A stretch of 43,091 bases of DNA, from IMG/VR virus record IMGVR_UViG_3300002835_000377, positions 1 to 43,091 of that record; one strand, given 5' to 3'. Shown here piece after piece: positions 33,680-38,954 of this stretch. Each line of letters begins with the position of its first letter. The first letter of the stretch is position 1. The stretch is from a virus. Below the pieces are notes generated by a model. That model ran no database searches and was not told the origin of the DNA. It saw nothing but the letters and a program-made list of their open reading frames with translations. Made by a program: the position numbers and the translations under genes.

Positions 33680-33769
33680 ATGAATTTTAAAAAAACATCA
33701 TTAAATTTTTGTTTATTGTTATTAATAGTCTTTTGGTTATTGTTAACAGTATTTATTATAACATATTAA
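33680..33769 (+). CDS. Membrane microprotein, 29 aa
   Basis: MNFKKTSLNFCLLLLIVF followed by WLLLTVFIITY: a basic N-tip and one long hydrophobic helix, as in small inner-membrane proteins. Starts immediately after the preceding stop. Function unknown. Confidence 0.48.
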   Translation: MNFKKTSLNFCLLLLIVFWLLLTVFIITY

Positions 33770-33785
33770 TAACGGAAGGAAAAAA

Positions 33786-33971
33786 ATGAAATACATTAAA
33801 AGAATAATATATAACTTTTTCTTATATACTTCTAAAAAATATTATATGGATAATCATCCAGACGGTAAGAGTTATCCATCATTAAAAGAACGATTAAGAA
33901 TATTTTGGAAATTACGAAACGAACTTACAGCAGACGAACGTTGGGCAGAAATAAGAGACTATAAAATTTAA
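33786..33971 (+). CDS. Small unknown protein, 61 aa
   Basis: GGAAGGA lies upstream of the ATG. MKYIKRIIYNFFLYTSKKYY then HPDGKSYPSLKERLRIFWKL and ELTADERWAEIRDYKI: aromatic, amphipathic helices with a Lys-rich N-terminus. No motif recognised. Stand-alone gene with spacing on both sides. Confidence 0.5.
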   Translation: MKYIKRIIYNFFLYTSKKYYMDNHPDGKSYPSLKERLRIFWKLRNELTADERWAEIRDYKI

Positions 33972-33990
33972 CAAACAAAAAGGAAAAAAC

Positions 33991-34206
33991 ATGGACACAA
34001 AAAACTGGAAGTCAGTAGCGGTTAGAAAATCTAGCTATGATAAATTACTGGCTCTTTGCGACAAGGAGTATCGTAACCCTGCTGCGTTTATAGCTTTATT
34101 AGTAGATAAAGAGATAGAAAGACGGGCAGGTTTGAAGAAAATGAGTACAGAGGCCTATCTTGAAAAAATCATTAAGGAGCATAAAAATGGCCAAAAATCA
34201 AAGTAA
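33991..34206 (+). CDS. Ribbon-helix-helix-type candidate regulator
   Basis: A 71-aa protein with NWKSVAVRKSSYDKLLALC followed by YRNPAAFIALLVDKEIE: a short N-terminal strand with alternating residues and two helices, the layout of Arc/CopG/MetJ-type DNA-binding proteins. A Lys-rich tail (EKIIKEHKNGQKSK) follows. AAAGGA lies upstream. If correct it would bind DNA as a dimer and could read one of the palindromes found in this region. Fold assignment is by pattern only. Confidence 0.45.
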   Translation: MDTKNWKSVAVRKSSYDKLLALCDKEYRNPAAFIALLVDKEIERRAGLKKMSTEAYLEKIIKEHKNGQKSK

Positions 34207-34372
34207 TTGCACAGTTTGTAAGGGTAATAACTACGTTAAAAAACAAGGTTCTTACCCTTCAATTATTTTCTTGTATAAAGATTCAAATAACTTTATAAAT
34301 TGCCCCAAGTGTACATCACACCTAGACTCACGAAAAACGACTCAAGAAACACGAATCACGGACAATGCTTGA
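34187..34372 (+). CDS. Zinc-ribbon-type protein, 61 aa
   Basis: Start set at ATG 34187 with AAGGAG 7 bases upstream; a longer reading has no such site. CTVC (residues 8-11) and CPKC near residue 40 form a Cys4 ribbon. The tail DSRKTTQETRITDNA is polar. Overlaps the preceding gene by 20 bases and the next by 8. Confidence 0.55.
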   Translation: MAKNQSNCTVCKGNNYVKKQGSYPSIIFLYKDSNNFINCPKCTSHLDSRKTTQETRITDNA

Positions 34373-34454
34373 ACTGCTGGCTGGTTTACATTGGGTTGAA
34401 GTAATAATTATTTTTACATCTTTAATTCTAATAATCTGCTGGCACAACAAATGA
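34365..34454 (+). CDS. Membrane microprotein, 29 aa
   Basis: ATG 34365 overlapping the zinc-ribbon gene; MLELLAGLHWVEVIIIF then TSLILIICWHNK, one apolar helix with a short polar end. Fourth small membrane protein in about 1.3 kb. Function unknown. Confidence 0.42.
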   Translation: MLELLAGLHWVEVIIIFTSLILIICWHNK

Positions 34455-34460
34455 AAACTT

Positions 34461-34679
34461 GTGGACAAGACAGAATTTGGAAAAACATTAGCGATTATCG
34501 CATCTCGCACAACGAGAGAAGAGTATAGGAAAGTATCGTCCGTACTATTCGGTCTCTATTGTGGTACCAATTTTGGCTTTAGTGATAGTACATTAGGATT
34601 CAAATCTTATCTTGATGAAGTTTATAAACGAACCAATAAGGATCGTTTGGCTATGCGTGGCCTACGTGTAGTAAAGTGA
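34461..34679 (+). CDS. Small unknown protein, 72 aa
   Basis: GTG start (34461). MDKTEFGKTLAIIASRTTRE then VLFGLYCGTNFGFSDSTLGF and SYLDEVYKRTNKDRLAMRG: mixed helix. Phage proteins with a similar helix/turn pattern occur near nucleases, but I do not recognise a family. Ends just before a long hairpin. Confidence 0.5.
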   Translation: MDKTEFGKTLAIIASRTTREEYRKVSSVLFGLYCGTNFGFSDSTLGFKSYLDEVYKRTNKDRLAMRGLRVVK

Positions 34680-34683
34680 TTTG

Positions 34684-34738
34684 GATGAAGGTCGGTTTGA
34701 TCTCGTTAAAGAGCTACCATACCCTGCCGACCTTCGTC
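34684..34738 (+). other. 12-bp stem-loop between small genes
   Basis: GATGAAGGTCGG (34684-34695) pairs with CCGACCTTCGTC (34727-34738), 12 positions including one G-U, around a 31-base loop. No T-run follows, so it is not a classic terminator; it may be an RNA processing site, attenuator or stabiliser. Confidence 0.45.
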
Positions 34739-34751
34739 TAAATGAAATATA

Positions 34752-35099
34752 ATGCAGGAGCTAAAAACAGAATATCACGAAGAAGAAACCCTACCAGAAA
34801 CAAAGCTTTGGAGAGCAGTTATTCAACGAGCATTCGAGGATGTTATTTATCCAGGAATGGAACGTTCGTTAATTATGTTCAAATACCAATCTCATTTATG
34901 GTTTGTGAATGATAGTGAAAACTTTAAAATTATTTGCGATCTTGCGGATTTAAGTGATGAAACAGTTAGAGAAAAATATCTCCAAATGGTCGACAACGAG
35001 CAAATCTATTTCACTAAAGAACAAATCAATTACATTAACTGGCGAAAAAAATACAATGAACGAAGAAGCATTGACGACGGCACAGGAGATTTTTTATAA
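34752..35099 (+). CDS. Unknown phage protein, 115 aa
   Basis: KLWRAVIQRAFEDVIYPGME, HLWFVNDSENFKIICDLADL, DETVREKYLQMVDNEQ and IYFTKEQINYINWRKKYNER: a mostly helical protein of a type recurrent in marine phage accessory regions (W-R-A-V-I...F-E-D start). Ends near the HNH gene with a 44-base overlap. Function unknown. Confidence 0.6.
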   Translation: MQELKTEYHEEETLPETKLWRAVIQRAFEDVIYPGMERSLIMFKYQSHLWFVNDSENFKIICDLADLSDETVREKYLQMVDNEQIYFTKEQINYINWRKKYNERRSIDDGTGDFL

Positions 35100-35592
35100 A
35101 GTTTGCACGAGTTGCCGACAAAAAAAAGAAACTAATTTATTTTACGCTAAAGCAGTAGCTAAAGATGGGCTTCATCCATGGTGCAAAAAATGTAAAGACG
35201 ATAAACTTAATGAAGCTCATTCTAAGAATTCAATTACATTTGTGAGACGTTTGTATCAAATGGTAGTATGCAAAACTAGACGTGAAAAGAAAAATGAAAT
35301 TACCTTGAGTATGAATGAATTTATCGAAATATGGAAAGAGCAATACGAAAAGTTTGGAATGAATTGTCCTTATTCTGGAATCGAGATGACATTTAAAAAA
35401 GGAGTAGGAAAAATGTTTTATAATATATCCGTGGATAGATTCGATAACACTAAACCTTACGAGGATGGTAATATTGTATTCTGCTGCATGGTCGTTAATC
35501 GTATGAAACAAGAGTTGCCAATTGATGAATTTTGGAGAATTTGCAAAAGTGTCGCAGAAAATAATTCAATAAAAGATTTGAGTGTCTATTGA
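35056..35592 (+). CDS. HNH-type endonuclease with N-terminal zinc finger
   Basis: Start chosen at ATG 35056; the longer frame from 34954 only repeats the overlap with the gene before. 178 aa. C17-x2-C20 and C43-x2-C46 form a zinc knuckle. The C-terminal CPYSGIEM, ISVD127-R-F-D130NTKPYEDGN and VVNRMKQELP match phage HNH/beta-beta-alpha-metal nucleases in which D-R-x-D and GN replace a classical His. It lies upstream of the terminase small subunit, where HNH nucleases often assist genome packaging or act as homing enzymes. Confidence 0.7.
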   Translation: MNEEALTTAQEIFYKVCTSCRQKKETNLFYAKAVAKDGLHPWCKKCKDDKLNEAHSKNSITFVRRLYQMVVCKTRREKKNEITLSMNEFIEIWKEQYEKFGMNCPYSGIEMTFKKGVGKMFYNISVDRFDNTKPYEDGNIVFCCMVVNRMKQELPIDEFWRICKSVAENNSIKDLSVY

Positions 35593-35593
35593 A

Positions 35594-35614
35594 ATATGTT
35601 GCACTGCAACATAT
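35594..35614. repeat. Palindrome, GTTGC family copy 1
   Basis: ATATGTTGCA (35594-35603), one central C, TGCAACATAT (35605-35614): perfect 10-bp arms right after the HNH stop. Shares the GTTGC/GCAAC core with 36042-36057 and 40582-40599. Operator or RNA hairpin. Confidence 0.5.
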
Positions 35615-35638
35615 ATACATTCTAACAAGGAGATAAAC

Positions 35639-35764
35639 ATGGAAAAACTATTTCAAATACCTGCATACAGTGAAGTAAAAACGTTCTGGTCTAATTACTT
35701 TGGTAATGTACAGAAGTTTTATACTGATTTTGCAGAAGATGTTGTAAAATCATTTAAGAAATAA
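35639..35764 (+). CDS. Small unknown protein, 41 aa
   Basis: ATG 35639 with AAGGAG 8 bases upstream. MEKLFQIPAYSEVKTFWSNY then FGNVQKFYTDFAEDVVKSF: aromatic amphipathic helix, phasin-like in flavour (FxIPAYxEVKxFWxN), but too short to assign. Followed by two hairpins. Confidence 0.55.
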   Translation: MEKLFQIPAYSEVKTFWSNYFGNVQKFYTDFAEDVVKSFKK

Positions 35765-35782
35765 ACACTATATTAGTGATTT

Positions 35783-35812
35783 GTATATGCCTGACAGCTT
35801 TCAGGCATATAC
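35783..35812 (+). terminator. Perfect 12-bp hairpin, terminator-like without T-run
   Basis: GTATATGCCTGA (35783-35794), loop CAGCTT, TCAGGCATATAC (35801-35812). A smaller hairpin CACTA/TAGTG (35766-35778) precedes it. Only ACCGCAAAAA follows, so termination would need a factor; mRNA stabilisation is an alternative. Confidence 0.45.
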
Positions 35813-35822
35813 CGCAAAAATT

Positions 35823-35880
35823 AAGGCCTTTACGGGGCTTTATCCCATATAATTTTTTGTATATCTGGCCTTCGGGGAGG
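35823..35880 (+). promoter_or_regulatory. Structured leader of the acidic 51-aa gene
   Basis: AAGGCC (35823-35828) pairs with GGCCTT (35867-35872), enclosing GGGG...TCCC (35834-35846) and ATATA...TATAT (35847-35864), a three-way-junction-like fold. The GGGGAGG ribosome site lies directly after, at 35874-35880. Could be a translational control element. Pairing is by eye. Confidence 0.4.
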
Positions 35881-35886
35881 TAGAAT

Positions 35887-36042
35887 ATGGCAAAGAAAAA
35901 AGAAACAATCCAAGACATCATTGATAGAATTGAAGAGGATTTAATTACTTTACGAGATAAAGCAATTGAACTCGAAGATTCTAAGTGTGATCATGACGAA
36001 GATGATTACGAAGATGACGAGGATGAGGACGAGGAAGAATAG
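35887..36042 (+). CDS. Small protein with very acidic C-terminus, 51 aa
   Basis: ATG 35887 with GGGGAGGT upstream. The first 30 residues are a charged helix (MAKKKETIQDIIDRIEED, then LRDKAIELED); from residue 37 the sequence is almost only Asp and Glu (DEDDYEDDEDEDEEE). Such tails mimic nucleic-acid charge in some phage inhibitors and also act as SSB-like or chaperone contacts. Too short for family assignment. Good start signal and structured leader support it. Confidence 0.55.
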   Translation: MAKKKETIQDIIDRIEEDLITLRDKAIELEDSKCDHDEDDYEDDEDEDEEE

Positions 36043-36057
36043 TTGCATTATTGCAAC
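36042..36057. repeat. Palindrome, GTTGC family copy 2
   Basis: GTTGCA (36042-36047), TTAT, TGCAAC (36052-36057), overlapping the stop codon of the acidic gene. Same core as copies 1 and 3. Confidence 0.45.
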
Positions 36058-36080
36058 AGGTTACCCGATCGGTATGGGTA

Positions 36081-36143
36081 TACCCGTGAGCAACGGGTAA
36101 GGTATGGTTGACCACGGATCACGGACCGTGATATAAATATCAC
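36081..36143. other. Cluster of three palindromes with a possible promoter
   Basis: TACCCGT/ACGGGTA (36081-36099, 5-base loop); ATCACGG-A-CCGTGAT (36118-36132); GTGATAT-AA-ATATCAC (36128-36143), the last two sharing bases so only one can form at a time. TTGACC (36108-36113) with TATAAA (36132-36137, 18-bp spacer) is a weak promoter whose -10 lies in the third palindrome. Operator-like arrangement. Confidence 0.4.
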
Positions 36144-36150
36144 ACCTACC

Positions 36151-36200
36151 TTTTGTTAGTTATGGTGGGCTGATTCGTTCAGCTCACCGACTAACGAAAA
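36151..36200 (+). ncRNA. Long two-part hairpin, candidate small RNA element
   Basis: Inner stem GGTGGGCTGA (36164-36173) with TCAGCTCACC (36179-36188), 10 pairs with one G-U and loop TTCGT; outer stem TTTTGTTAGT (36151-36160) with ACTAACGAAAA (36190-36200), 10 pairs with one bulge. It lies just downstream of the weak promoter at 36108. No coding frame covers it. Could be a small RNA, a packaging or replication signal, or a processing site. Confidence 0.45.
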
Positions 36201-36509
36201 CCAAGTAAATACACAAATTTCAGCTATGTATATAGATACATTAGACCTTTTCATGTCACTACACAAAAATAAACTCAAAAGTACACTGACAAGCTGAAAA
36301 CATTAAATAAGATATATATACCAACAGTTATTCTTTCAGCATACTACCCTGAAAGTACACTGAACACTAAATTCAATATATTCAATTAAAACAATATTAA
36401 TAATCAATATTGTAAACATATATGTACTATTACTCTACTGGACAAGAAAACTTTTTTTACCTTTGTGGTATTATTTACATGGAGATATCTATATAATAAC
36501 TAAAAATCT
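36201..36509. other. AT-rich gene-free stretch before terS, repeat-bearing
   Basis: No coding frame. AAAGTACACTGA occurs twice (36278-36289, 36352-36363). GCTGAAA (36293-36299) is complementary to TTTCAGC (36334-36340). TTATTTACATGG (36471-36482) is shared with the promoter at 38126. Candidate replication origin, late promoter or packaging region; no clear sigma70 promoter beyond a TATTAT (36469-36474) is seen. Confidence 0.4.
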
Positions 36510-37016
36510 ATGGAAAATTTAGTTCAAGAAGTTAAAGCAAATCTAAAAGGAGCTGAATTGTTAACGGGTAAGCAACGTGCGTTTGCAGAATTCTATGTTA
36601 CCAATTACCCTGATTGCACAAAACAAGAAGCTGCCCGTCACGCTGGATATGCTGAGACTACAACTGGTAAGTGGGGCAGTCTCTTAACAAACCCAGATAA
36701 GTTTCCTCATGTTGTTGCATATATCGAAAGATTGCGCGATATGAAAACAAATACCTATAAAGATTATCTTAGACATTTAAAAAGATTAGATTCATTATCT
36801 AAAAAAGCCGAAGACAAGAACCAGTTAGCTGCTGCAATCAATGCAGAGTTTAGACTAGGTCAAGCAGCAGGCTTTTACATTGATCGAAAAGAGATTAAAG
36901 TCCAGGACTTGTCTGCAATGACAAAAGACGAATTAATCAAAACAATCAATGAGCTTAAAGATGAGATACCGTTTGAAAAAGTCCTCGAAATCGAGGATGA
37001 AAAAGAATCAAGTTAA
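36510..37016 (+). CDS. terS: Terminase small subunit
   Basis: A 168-aa protein: LLTGKQRAFAEFYVTNYPDC followed by TKQEAARHAGYAETT is the classic helix-turn-helix start of the Terminase_2 family, then SLLTNPDKFPHVVAYIERLR and a long charged helix (oligomerisation), ending in an acidic DEIPFEKVLEIEDEK tail. It recognises the packaging site and activates the large subunit encoded at 41482. The 4.5 kb gap between the two subunits is filled with small genes, which is unusual. The upstream repeat-rich stretch could hold the packaging site. Confidence 0.88.
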   Translation: MENLVQEVKANLKGAELLTGKQRAFAEFYVTNYPDCTKQEAARHAGYAETTTGKWGSLLTNPDKFPHVVAYIERLRDMKTNTYKDYLRHLKRLDSLSKKAEDKNQLAAAINAEFRLGQAAGFYIDRKEIKVQDLSAMTKDELIKTINELKDEIPFEKVLEIEDEKESS

Positions 37017-37113
37017 AGAAGATTTTTGGGTACAGTTTAACAGAGTACACAATAAGCACTTAAACATGTCTATGGGTGCTGTGGAGATTAGAATTAATGA
37101 AAAAAAAAATTAA
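36997..37113 (+). CDS. Small unknown protein, 38 aa
   Basis: ATG 36997 inside the end of terS in another frame, overlapping it and the next gene by 17-20 bases. KEDFWVQFNRVHNKHLNMS then MGAVEIRINEKKN; composition reads as a real protein (two aromatic residues, balanced charge), and similar short W-V-Q-F-N-R sequences are familiar in marine phages, from memory. Ribosome site GAGG is very close to the ATG. Confidence 0.45.
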   Translation: MKKNQVKEDFWVQFNRVHNKHLNMSMGAVEIRINEKKN

Positions 37114-37525
37114 AATTGGCTACGAAGATATTATAATTAATGTAATAAACTTCGAGACAGCAGACAAAAAAGATGATAATATTTTAGGTGAATATGACAG
37201 TAGTAACGCTAAGATCGATATCCAGAAAGAACAAAATGCAAGATCAGAGGCAAACACCCTCTTGCACGAAGTCATTCACGCTTGTGTCTATCAAACCGGA
37301 CTTAATTCGCAAGGAAATCTACTTTCCAAAGAAGAAAACGAGGAACTAATTGTTAACGCAATCTCTAATTCCCTTTCTCAAGTGTTTAGAGATAACAAAT
37401 GGTTTTTACCCTATCTACAAACGCAATTAGTAAACGGAAAATTCGATGCCAAAAGAAGAATCGAAGCTGTATCAAAAAATAAAAAAAGCGTTGCCAAACG
37501 TACACTTTCAAAGAATCGAAACTAA
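37097..37525 (+). CDS. HEXXH metallopeptidase-like protein
   Basis: Start at ATG 37097; an upstream in-frame TTG-type start (37076) is less likely. 142 aa. LLH57-E-V-I-H61ACVYQTGL is a zinc-peptidase motif, and Glu82/83 in KEENEELIVNAIS can be the third ligand (HEXXH-E type, as in phage ImmA/SprT-like proteins). Preceding strand SNAKIDIQKEQ is typical. The basic tail (KNKKSVAKRTLSKNRN) overlaps the next gene. Targets unknown; such enzymes may process virion or host proteins. Confidence 0.7.
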   Translation: MKKKIKIGYEDIIINVINFETADKKDDNILGEYDSSNAKIDIQKEQNARSEANTLLHEVIHACVYQTGLNSQGNLLSKEENEELIVNAISNSLSQVFRDNKWFLPYLQTQLVNGKFDAKRRIEAVSKNKKSVAKRTLSKNRN

Positions 37526-37877
37526 TATTGGACTAGGTATTCCTGATGTGAATGGGTGCTATCAAGGCACTGAATTTTGGCTTGAGCTAAAGGTAAAAAA
37601 GAGAAAGCAAACTCCATTAACTAAATACCAAAAAGCGTGGATTGTAAAACGTGGTTCTGCTGGTGGTAAAGTATTTATCTTAAATTACGACCTCAGGCAG
37701 AGGGACGCAAAACTTTACGACTACAACTCTTGCTTGCACCGTGATCCGTTCGCCACGTTTCCCGTTTCCCATTTCCCGCACCCCGTTTCGTGGCCCGCGG
37801 TTCTGAATAAGATAATCACCCATCCTGGCCTCCCTTCCAGGCAGCAGGAAGCTGGTTCGAAAATAATAAAAAAATAA
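37446..37877 (+). CDS. VRR-NUC nuclease
   Basis: A 143-aa protein overlapping the peptidase gene by 80 bases. IGLGIPD34VNGCYQGTEFWLE47-L-K49 and LTKYQKAWIVKRGSAGG are the VRR-NUC/Holliday-junction-type PD-(D/E)XK signatures. The core ends around residue 95; the rest (from residue 104 FATFPVSHFPHPVSW) is read from a C-tract array at 37761-37784 and looks unlike the family, so the 3' end may be extended by repeat DNA. Confidence 0.75.
   Translation: MPKEESKLYQKIKKALPNVHFQRIETNIGLGIPDVNGCYQGTEFWLELKVKKRKQTPLTKYQKAWIVKRGSAGGKVFILNYDLRQRDAKLYDYNSCLHRDPFATFPVSHFPHPVSWPAVLNKIITHPGLPSRQQEAGSKIIKK
37761..37784. repeat. C-tract array 1 (minus-strand G4-type), inside vrr-nuc 3' end
   Basis: CCC runs at 37761, 37768, 37775 and CCCC at 37781, so the minus strand has four G-tracts with 3-4 base loops, a canonical G-quadruplex motif, in otherwise AT-rich DNA. 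First of six such arrays up to 40.5 kb. Confidence 0.6.
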
Positions 37878-37880
37878 TGC

Positions 37881-37909
37881 TTGACTTCATATCCCACGAT
37901 GATTATATC
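37881..37909 (+). promoter_or_regulatory. Rightward sigma70-type promoter
   Basis: TTGACT (37881-37886), 17-bp spacer, TATATC (37904-37909). No coding frame follows for more than 300 bases, so it would drive a non-coding transcript. Confidence 0.5.
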
Positions 37910-37982
37910 CGTGGTAGGTAGCTCGACATCCTCTAAATAATTAGCTCCTGTTTAGCGTCCGTTGGGCTACCGTTCTCAAACT

Positions 37983-38004
37983 CCCATTCCCGTTTCCCAT
38001 TCCC
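37983..38004. repeat. C-tract array 2 (minus-strand G4-type)
   Basis: CCC at 37983, 37989, 37996, 38002 with 3-4 base spacers, a TCCCAT/TCCCGT hexamer rhythm. Lies within the candidate ncRNA. Confidence 0.6.
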
Positions 38005-38078
38005 GTTTCTCAACCATGATCCATGAACAATGAATCACGGCTCAGGACGCTGGCAGCTCACCAGAGTCTGATGGTCGT

Positions 38079-38116
38079 TGCGCTACAAGCTGTGGCGCAG
38101 TGGAAAAATTTTTTTT
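38079..38116 (+). terminator. Terminator-like hairpin plus T-run
   Basis: 9-bp stem (38079-38087/38091-38099, AGC loop) and an eight-T run at 38109-38116. The T-run starts 9 bases after the stem, longer than typical, so efficiency is uncertain. Confidence 0.45.
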
Positions 38117-38125
38117 ATTTAACGC

Positions 38126-38163
38126 TTGACATTATGAATTACATATCTTATTTACATGGGAGA
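38126..38163 (+). promoter_or_regulatory. Promoter with half-palindrome operator
   Basis: TTGACA (38126-38131), 17-bp spacer, TATTTA (38149-38154). The operator-like left arm TATCTTAT (38144-38151) is perfect, but the right arm (ATGGGAGA) is degenerate. Drives the gene at 38225 after a 60-base leader. Confidence 0.55.
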
Positions 38164-38224
38164 GTGGGGGCTAACTGGGATTGACCTGTATCCCCATTCG
38201 TAAACAAAAACAAAAGGAGCTAGA

Positions 38225-38404
38225 ATGACTAAAAAATACAAAGTAAAAATTACGTGGGGCGTTACTTCGTGGGGGGATGCTCAGACTAAAACTTATGAGT
38301 TTAAAACTGAGAAGGAAATGGATGCGTTTCTTTACGGAGTAGACGAATCCAATGGGTGGCTTAGTTATGACATAGCCATATATCCAGAAGGGAGGGCTGC
38401 ATGA
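38225..38404 (+). CDS. Small unknown protein, 59 aa
   Basis: AAAGGAG lies 6 bases before ATG 38225. MTKKYKVKITWGVTSWGDA then KTYEFKTEKEMDAFLYGVDE and SYDIAIYPEGRAA: beta-beta-alpha layout with Trp/Gly turns. ATGA overlap with the next gene, promoter upstream. Not recognised. The opposite strand frame is a shadow. Confidence 0.6.
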   Translation: MTKKYKVKITWGVTSWGDAQTKTYEFKTEKEMDAFLYGVDESNGWLSYDIAIYPEGRAA

Positions 38405-38580
38405 TGTCGAAAGAAAAAGATAAAGCAATTCTTGATTACGTGATCAGATGGCTGGATGATAATATTGACGATGCCCCGTTGGAAGGTGTTTCGGAGGACA
38501 GCGCTAACTTAAAAGAAAAAATTGAACAGGCTCAGGATCCACGGATAACGGTTGCTGATATAGAAAGTGGGATATTTTAA
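38401..38580 (+). CDS. Small acidic protein, 59 aa
   Basis: ATG 38401 or 38404 with GGAGGG upstream. MSKEKDKAILDYVIRWLDD then PLEGVSEDSANLKEKIEQAQ and TVADIESGIF: acidic helices. TAATG junction with the next gene. Unknown function; could be a small host-takeover protein. Confidence 0.58.
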   Translation: MMSKEKDKAILDYVIRWLDDNIDDAPLEGVSEDSANLKEKIEQAQDPRITVADIESGIF

Positions 38581-38822
38581 TGAAAAAGAAAAAAGATCTT
38601 GTGTGGGGTTGGGTGGATGATAATCATATCTCTATCCTTTGGAACATTGATGATGTGAAGCGTCAAGCCGAAATTAGTGGCCTTAAGCTTACAAAGGCAG
38701 AATGCCGTGAGGTTCTTGATGCGTGTTTAGATGGCCATGATGCAAACATAGGCATCTCGTGGGATATCTTGGATTACCATATTTGTAATTTGTTCGGTGA
38801 TCGAATAGGAAAAGCGGCATAG
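38580..38822 (+). CDS. Small unknown protein, 80 aa
   Basis: VWGWVDDNHISILWNIDD, VKRQAEISGLKLTKAECREV, LDACLDGHDANIGISWDILD, then HICNLFGDRIGKAA. Cys/His content is high (C43, C50, H53, C69, approximate) but no clear metal site. Cotranslated with the preceding two genes. Function unknown. Confidence 0.58.
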   Translation: MKKKKDLVWGWVDDNHISILWNIDDVKRQAEISGLKLTKAECREVLDACLDGHDANIGISWDILDYHICNLFGDRIGKAA

Positions 38823-38823
38823 T

Positions 38824-38838
38824 CCCGCTCCCGTTCCC
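38824..38838. repeat. C-tract array 3
   Basis: CCC runs at 38824, 38830, 38836 (three tracts), directly before the membrane microprotein at 38839. Confidence 0.5.
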
Positions 38839-38931
38839 GTGCTCTTGTTTTTAATAATATTAGCTGCCTTGTTGGTCTTCACTACCACTGGGCAGCTGGT
38901 GTTGCTGTTTCTGTTGATTTGGTTGATGTAG
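38839..38931 (+). CDS. Membrane microprotein paralogue A, 30 aa
   Basis: GTG at 38839; after the start, LLFLIILAALLVFTTTGQL then VLLFLLIWLM: two short apolar halves around T-T-T-G-Q-L. It aligns with the 30-aa product at 40337 along its length (I-L-A-A, FTT-GQL, LLFL). No Shine-Dalgarno is visible and the start lies in C-tract DNA, so the true start is uncertain; conservation of the protein in a second copy argues it is or was coding. Confidence 0.42.
   Translation: MLLFLIILAALLVFTTTGQLVLLFLLIWLM
38862..38897 (+). other. Stem-loop inside microprotein A
   Basis: AGCTGCC (38862-38868) pairs with GGCAGCT (38891-38897), with inner TGGT/ACCA possible. May be coding coincidence or an RNA element of the repeat unit. 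Confidence 0.3.
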
Positions 38932-38954
38932 CCCCGTTCCCGTATCCCGTTTCC
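38932..38954. repeat. C-tract array 4
   Basis: CCCC at 38932, CCC at 38939 and 38946, CC at 38953; directly follows the stop of microprotein A, the same order as array 6 after microprotein B. The remaining bases 38955-39072 hold no gene. Confidence 0.5.

Larger units (their letters stand above)
37915..38116 (+). ncRNA. Candidate structured non-coding RNA
   Basis: No gene lies in the 347-base gap 37878-38224. After a TTGACT-17-TATATC promoter, several perfect pairings are seen: GGTAGC (37917-37922)/GCTACC (37966-37971); CTAAA (37933-37937)/TTTAG (37951-37955), which overlaps the next; AGCGTCC (37954-37960)/GGACGCT (38045-38051); CTGG/CCAG (38050-38064). It ends with TGCGCTACA (38079-38087)/TGTGGCGCA (38091-38099), 9 pairs with one G-U, then AAAAATTTTTTTT (38104-38116), terminator-like. 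Transcript about 200 nt. Family not recognised. Contains C-tract array 2. Confidence 0.5.

Noticed and set aside
34954-35055. Longer N-terminus for the HNH gene
   Set aside because: The extra 34 residues are a frame shadow of the preceding gene; ATG 35056 begins right before the zinc-finger domain.
36278-36363. AAAGTACACTGA repeats as origin iterons
   Set aside because: Only two copies 74 bases apart and no initiator protein; kept only as a description of the region.
37838-37862. tRNA-like GGTTCGAAA near the end of the VRR-NUC gene
   Set aside because: The T-arm-like string stands alone; no acceptor stem, anticodon arm or D-arm of correct spacing could be found. No tRNA was seen elsewhere either.
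38171-38428. 85-codon minus-strand frame
   Set aside because: Opposes the 59-aa gene at 38225, which has a promoter and AAAGGAG; the reverse product is Ser/Phe-rich shadow sequence.
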